Of a stretch of DNA of 9,270 nucleotides, positions 6,494 to 9,270 are shown one piece after another. The notes under the pieces were generated by a model, which did no database searches, was not told the origin of the DNA, and saw nothing but the letters and a program-made list of their open reading frames with translations. The translations under genes and the position numbers were made by a program. This stretch comes from CAHJXF01 sp038240015 (GTDB lineage: Bacteria > Pseudomonadota > Gammaproteobacteria > Burkholderiales > Burkholderiaceae_D). Each line of letters begins with the position of its first letter. Position 1 is the stretch's first letter. The stretch is from positions 1 through 9,270 of the forward strand of contig JBBSEF010000105.1 in NCBI GenBank assembly GCA_038240015.1, read 5' to 3'.

Positions 6494-6970
6494 TCACTTG
6501 ATCGCGAGGCGCTTCGGCTGAACGACTTCCTTCTTCGGCAATGTCAACGTCAAGACGCCGTTCTCGTAACTCGCCTCGGCGCGATCTTCGGCGACTTCGA
6601 CGGGCAGCGTGAAGTTGCGCGACCATGAGCGCGTCACGCGATTGCTGTGCAGAACGCGATCGCCTTCGGCACCCTGCTCGGCCGCCTTGGCCTCGGCCTT
6701 CGCGGTGGCCTTGACCCGCACGAGAGCGCCGTCGATCTGCACGTCGATGTCTTCCTTGCTGACGCCGGGGATCTCGACCCGCGCTTCAAAGCGGTCTTGC
6801 TTTTCGATCACGTCGAAGCGCGCTGCGAGGACCGGAGCGGCGACGTCGCTGGCAAGCGCGTCGCGTGCGTTGAAGAACAATCCGTCGAACACGTCGTTGA
6901 ACAGCGAATTGCCATTGAGAACTTGGGGGCGCGGAAGCACGCGGCTCGCGCGATTGAGAGTCAGAACCAT
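6494..6970 (-). CDS. Small heat shock protein, Hsp20/alpha-crystallin family
   Basis: A 158-residue ATP-independent holdase that binds unfolding proteins in the cytoplasm as large oligomers. A variable N-terminal arm (1-47; FNDVFDGLFFNARDAL) is followed by the alpha-crystallin domain (about 48-146). The domain opens AARFDVIEKQDRFEARVEIPGVSKEDI, contains SNRVTRSWSRNFTLPVEV, and ends with the signature YENGVLTLTLPKK. The C-terminal tail has L155-A-I157, the I/L-x-I motif that docks on a neighbouring dimer. An unusual Ala/Glu/Lys-rich loop, AKAEAKAAEQGAEGD (90-104), lies in the dimerisation-loop region. ATG 6970 is fixed by AAGGAG 7 bases upstream; a longer open frame to 7075 runs through promoter DNA. 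A sigma-32-like promoter upstream and a good terminator downstream make it a single-gene heat-shock unit. The specific name (ibpA versus hspA-like) cannot be settled. Confidence 0.95.
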   Translation of the reverse strand: MVLTLNRASRVLPRPQVLNGNSLFNDVFDGLFFNARDALASDVAAPVLAARFDVIEKQDRFEARVEIPGVSKEDIDVQIDGALVRVKATAKAEAKAAEQGAEGDRVLHSNRVTRSWSRNFTLPVEVAEDRAEASYENGVLTLTLPKKEVVQPKRLAIK

Positions 6971-6981
6971 GGAGATACTCC
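6971..6981 (-). promoter_or_regulatory. hsp20 Shine-Dalgarno within a small hairpin (possible RNA thermometer)
   Basis: On the - strand, GGAG of the Shine-Dalgarno (6981-6978) can pair with CUCC (6974-6971) around a UAU loop, ending at the base before AUG. The preceding GAA (6984-6982) could pair with UUC inside codons 2-3, across a bulge holding the AUG. A second possible leader hairpin, GCGG-CUCGA-CCGC, lies at 7009-6997. Hsp20 genes in other bacteria are often controlled by ROSE or Hsp17-type RNA thermometers that mask the ribosome site. This one has no clear ROSE signature, and the core stem is only 4 bp. Confidence 0.4.
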
Positions 6982-7018
6982 TTCGATTGGTGGGTCGCGG
7001 TCGAGCCGCATGGTTCCC

Positions 7019-7046
7019 ACATGAGAGGAGGCTCGCGAATTTCAAG
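7019..7046 (-). promoter_or_regulatory. Sigma-32-like heat-shock promoter of hsp20
   Basis: Read on the - strand, CTTGAAA (7046-7040) is an exact match to the sigma-32 (RpoH) -35 consensus. After 13 bases comes TCTCATGT (7026-7019), which matches six of eight positions of the -10 consensus CCCCATNT. Spacing is within the normal range. Transcription would begin near 7012, giving a leader of about 42 bases before ATG 6970. The neighbour is a classic heat-shock gene, which supports the call. Confidence 0.72.
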
Positions 7047-7058
7047 ATCTTGAAATTC
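7037..7058. repeat. Perfect 22-bp palindrome overlapping the hsp20 -35 box
   Basis: The half-site GAATTTCAAGA (7037-7047) is followed directly by its exact reverse complement TCTTGAAATTC (7048-7058), with no spacer. It is AT-rich (16 of 22) in a GC-rich context and lies between the waaA stop and hsp20. It contains CTTGAAA on both strands, so it covers the hsp20 -35 element. It is a candidate operator. It is unlike CIRCE or HAIR elements, and no T-run follows it to suggest a waaA terminator. Confidence 0.75.
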
Positions 7059-7071
7059 ACGTGTGGCGCCC

Positions 7072-8502
7072 TCAAGCGAAGAGATTCAACTCCTGCTCGA
7101 TGATGTCCATGGTTCGCTGGGTCGCGCCTCGATGCGCGGCGACGAAGTCGATGCCCGCGGCGGCCATGCGACGCCGACGCACGTCGTCCGACGCGAGCGC
7201 GACCGACGCTTCGATCAGTGCATCGAAGTCGGCGACGCGAAGCGCCGCACCGACCCGCACGGCCTCATCGCTGGCTTCTGAAAAATTGAACGTATGCGGC
7301 CCGATCAGGATCGGACATCCTGCGGCCGCGGCCTCGATCAGGTTCTGTCCGCCGAGCGGCACGAGGCTGCCGCCGACGTACGCGACATCGGCGACGAGGA
7401 AGTACGCGAAGAGTTCGCCCATCGAGTCGCCGATCCACACTTGCGTGTCGGCTGCGATCGGCAGCTCATCGCTACGTCGCTGGACGTTCAGGCCGCGCGC
7501 TTTCGCAAGTGCGAAGACTTCACCGAAGCGTTGCGGATGACGGGGGACGACGACCAGCAGCGGGAATGTTCCCGCAATGCGATCGACCTCGCGTGGAACG
7601 CGTCGCATCCATGCGTCGAAGATCGCCGCCTCTTCGCCTTCGCGCGTACTTGCGAACAAGAGAATGCCGCGCATGGAGCACGCAACCCGGCCCTCAACCC
7701 GGCCCGCAACATCGTTCGCGATGCGATCACGAAAACGGGTCGCGATCTCGCGCTGGGCAACAGGCGCTTCGATATCGAACTTCAAGTTGCCCACCCGCAC
7801 GATGGGCGGGGCGCTCGCATTGCCCGACAACGAGGCGAAGCGGGTCGCATCGTTTTCGCTCTGCGCGAGGATGCGCGTGAAGCTTCGCGCCGCGGGCCGC
7901 ATCAACGATGTCCAGCGCATCGCCGAGCGCAAGGACTTCGCCGACAGACGTCCATTGACGAGCAGCATCGTCACGCCCGCATCGCGCGCCGCGGCCATCA
8001 GGTTCGGCCAGATCTCGGTTTCCATCACGATGCCGATGGCCGGCCGCCAGTACCGGAAGAAACGAGCGACTCCGAACGGATAGTCGTACGCGAGGAAGGC
8101 ATGCGCCACCCCGTCGCCGAACAGCGCGATCGCGGTGTCGCGCCCGGTCGGCGTCATGTGAGTGACGACGACCGACAGATCGGGATAGCGGGTGCGCAAT
8201 GCGGCGACGAGAGGCGCAGCAGCGCGCGTTTCGCCGACCGACACCGCGTGTATCCACACACACGGCCCGGTTCGCCGGCTCGCACCTTGCCCTCGATAGC
8301 GCCCCAGAAATCGCTCGCCCCACCCGCTTCGATACGCGGGCTGTCTGCGCGAGCGCCACAACAGATAGAGCGCAATCGCAGGCGTCGCGACGACCCACAA
8401 CGCGGTATACACGAGCCTCGATACGCGCTCGCGCAATGACGAGTCGATCGGAGTGCGCGTGCTTGCCGGCCCGCTCATGCCCACCCTCGGGCGCACGCTC
8501 AT
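7072..8502 (-). CDS. waaA: 3-deoxy-D-manno-octulosonic acid (Kdo) transferase
   Basis: Transfers Kdo from CMP-Kdo to lipid IVA in the inner membrane, an essential step of lipopolysaccharide inner-core synthesis. It has 476 residues, against 425 in E. coli. An N-terminal membrane anchor (about 30-50, LVYTALWVVATPAIALYLLW) precedes the GT-B fold. The catalytic glutamate is E91 in WIHAVSVGE. METEIWPN (160-167), VGNLKFD (237-243), FASTREGEE (283-291), VPRHPQRF (329-336) and GGSLVPLGGQNLIEAAAAG (377-395) are hallmark segments, and GPHTFNF (401-407) follows. The extra length comes from an N-terminal extension of about 20 residues and an insert near 259-279 that contains a 4-residue tandem repeat. 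The start ATG 8502 overlaps the waaC stop as ATGA, indicating translational coupling; M9 is an alternative start. Whether it adds one or two Kdo residues cannot be read from sequence. Confidence 0.95.
   Translation of the reverse strand: MSVRPRVGMSGPASTRTPIDSSLRERVSRLVYTALWVVATPAIALYLLWRSRRQPAYRSGWGERFLGRYRGQGASRRTGPCVWIHAVSVGETRAAAPLVAALRTRYPDLSVVVTHMTPTGRDTAIALFGDGVAHAFLAYDYPFGVARFFRYWRPAIGIVMETEIWPNLMAAARDAGVTMLLVNGRLSAKSLRSAMRWTSLMRPAARSFTRILAQSENDATRFASLSGNASAPPIVRVGNLKFDIEAPVAQREIATRFRDRIANDVAGRVEGRVACSMRGILLFASTREGEEAAIFDAWMRRVPREVDRIAGTFPLLVVVPRHPQRFGEVFALAKARGLNVQRRSDELPIAADTQVWIGDSMGELFAYFLVADVAYVGGSLVPLGGQNLIEAAAAGCPILIGPHTFNFSEASDEAVRVGAALRVADFDALIEASVALASDDVRRRRMAAAGIDFVAAHRGATQRTMDIIEQELNLFA
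7683..7710. repeat. 12-bp in-frame tandem repeat inside waaA
   Basis: CAACCCGGCCCT (7683-7694) is followed by CAACCCGGCCCG (7695-7706) and a partial third unit CAAC (7707-7710). The period of 12 keeps frame and encodes AGRV-EGRV on the - strand (WaaA about residues 266-273). It sits in a segment between VGNLKFD and the FAST-EGEE motif that is longer than in E. coli WaaA. Confidence 0.7.
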
Positions 8503-9270
8503 CGAATGCGCTGCTCGCGCGATCGCGCAATGCGAAAGACCGCCGCTTCCTTCTCGATCATCGCCGCGCTCGTGCCGGCCTCGACCAATTGCAAGCGTTC
8601 CAGCGCTTCGACAACCGAAGCGACCGCAGGCTGCGCGCCGAGCTCACCGTAACTGCCCAGATTGATCGCGTGCGGCGACCAGTACGGCGCGTAGCGCCAG
8701 CGCGGCGTTGCGCCGAACAATCCCACGGTCGGCGCGTCGAGCGCGGCCGCCAGATGCAGCAACCCCGTGTCCACGCCAACCACGACCCGTGCGTCGGCAA
8801 GCAGTGCCGCGGCTTGAACCAGCGTGATCGCCGGTGCGACGATCGCTCGGACGCAATCATTTCCCATCAAGGCGTTCGCCTTGTGCGCGAGAATTTCAGC
8901 GGCTGCGCGTTCATCCGCATTGCCCGACGGCAATATCGGAGTGACGCCCGCCGTACACAACGTCCCGATCAACTCGACCCATCGTTCGGCCGGCCAAGCC
9001 TTGTCGGGGCGCGCAGTGGCGTGCAACAGAACGGCATAGGGCGCGGCGCTGCGCGCAGCGCCGTTTGCCGAAGCCGGAGCTTCCGCGTCGGCGTGTGGCA
9101 GCCACTCGAAATGCGCAAGCGGGACGTCAAGCTCGAAGCGCGGCGGCCCGAGGTCTTTTCCGGCGTAGCCGAACGCCGCTGCGGAGAGGGCGCGCATGCG
9201 CTCGATCGCATGCAAGTGCGGATTCACGCCATACCCGCGGTCGTAGAACAGCCGGGCGAGTCGTTCACGC
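8499..9270 (-). CDS. waaC: Lipopolysaccharide heptosyltransferase I, C-terminal part
   Basis: The gene enters from beyond the right edge; about 256 codons are present, against 319 residues for E. coli WaaC. The enzyme adds the first L-glycero-D-manno-heptose to Kdo-lipid A at the cytoplasmic face of the inner membrane. The fragment begins RERLARLFYDRGY and has HAIERMRALSAAAFGY, matching the WaaC segment between the two Rossmann domains. The C-terminal donor-binding domain has ARPDKAWPAERW, whose Lys contacts ADP-heptose. It also has VGVDTGLLHLAAAL (catalytic-region Asp codon at 8769-8771) and the family motif PTVGLFGATPRWRYAPYW. A GTG at 9227 could look like a start, but the homologous reading frame continues to the window edge, so the gene is partial. 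The stop overlaps the waaA start (ATGA, 8499-8502), so the two inner-core steps are made from one transcript. WaaC is favoured over WaaF or WaaQ by the HAIER segment and the waaA linkage. Confidence 0.9.
   Translation of the reverse strand, partial: RERLARLFYDRGYGVNPHLHAIERMRALSAAAFGYAGKDLGPPRFELDVPLAHFEWLPHADAEAPASANGAARSAAPYAVLLHATARPDKAWPAERWVELIGTLCTAGVTPILPSGNADERAAAEILAHKANALMGNDCVRAIVAPAITLVQAAALLADARVVVGVDTGLLHLAAALDAPTVGLFGATPRWRYAPYWSPHAINLGSYGELGAQPAVASVVEALERLQLVEAGTSAAMIEKEAAVFRIARSREQRIR

Noticed and set aside
7049..7076. A mirror-image sigma-32 promoter on the + strand from the same palindrome, reading into waaA antisense
   Set aside because: The -35 match is forced by the palindrome, and the candidate -10 (CCCTCAAG) is poor; no + strand gene follows.
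7294..8439. A 381-codon open frame on the + strand opposite waaA
   Set aside because: It is antisense to an unmistakable Kdo transferase, has an Arg-rich low-information product, and is a typical shadow of GC-rich codon bias.
1..9270. Search for an undescribed multi-gene system, mobile element, CRISPR array, tRNA or rRNA
   Set aside because: All long genes match known housekeeping or accessory families. No transposase, integrase, direct-repeat array or tRNA-like cloverleaf was seen by eye on either strand.

Overview
This is a GC-rich chromosomal segment that fits a Gram-negative proteobacterium. It carries lipopolysaccharide inner-core genes (waaC, waaA), a TcdA dehydratase, a ChaC cyclotransferase, an SrkA-type kinase and two secreted envelope proteins. 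The adjacent waaC-waaA order and the overall character suggest a betaproteobacterium, but that placement is inference; there is no rRNA or other taxonomic marker here. Every gene reads as intact except the two cut by the window edges. I see no insertion sequence, prophage, CRISPR array, tRNA or rRNA.

Layout, left to right. On the + strand at 2-1917: the C-terminal end of the kinase SrkA, a pirin, and a secreted SIMPL-domain protein whose GTG start overlaps the pirin stop. After a 153-base gap, 2071-4816 holds a secreted 'head GIN' (DUF2807) protein built on seven G-S-G-D-like turns, then a large soluble TPR-GGDEF diguanylate cyclase with both the active site and the inhibitory site intact. 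The cyclase runs convergently into tcdA (4784-5578, - strand), and their 3' ends overlap by 33 bases. The divergent gap 5579-5801 between tcdA and chaC holds two potential hairpins, one of them a dispersed-repeat-like palindrome. The chaC gene (+) ends just before a hairpin whose T-rich side points the other way, so it best serves as terminator of the convergent hsp20 gene (-). Upstream of hsp20 lie a good sigma-32-like heat-shock promoter, a perfect 22-bp palindrome containing its -35 box, and a Shine-Dalgarno sequence inside a tiny hairpin. waaA and the partial waaC (both -) are joined by an ATGA overlap and fill the rest to 9270.

How the genes fit together. waaC and waaA act in the same pathway (Kdo addition to lipid A, then heptose addition). 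SrkA, Hsp20, ChaC and perhaps pirin share a loose stress or redox theme. The SIMPL and head-GIN proteins are both exported. The diguanylate cyclase senses something unknown through its TPR region. I do not see a coherent undescribed multi-gene system. The best second-look items are the regulatory region of hsp20 (6971-7058), the inverted repeat abutting the cyclase start (2882-2910), the possible Tat signal on the head-GIN protein, and the structured gap between tcdA and chaC.
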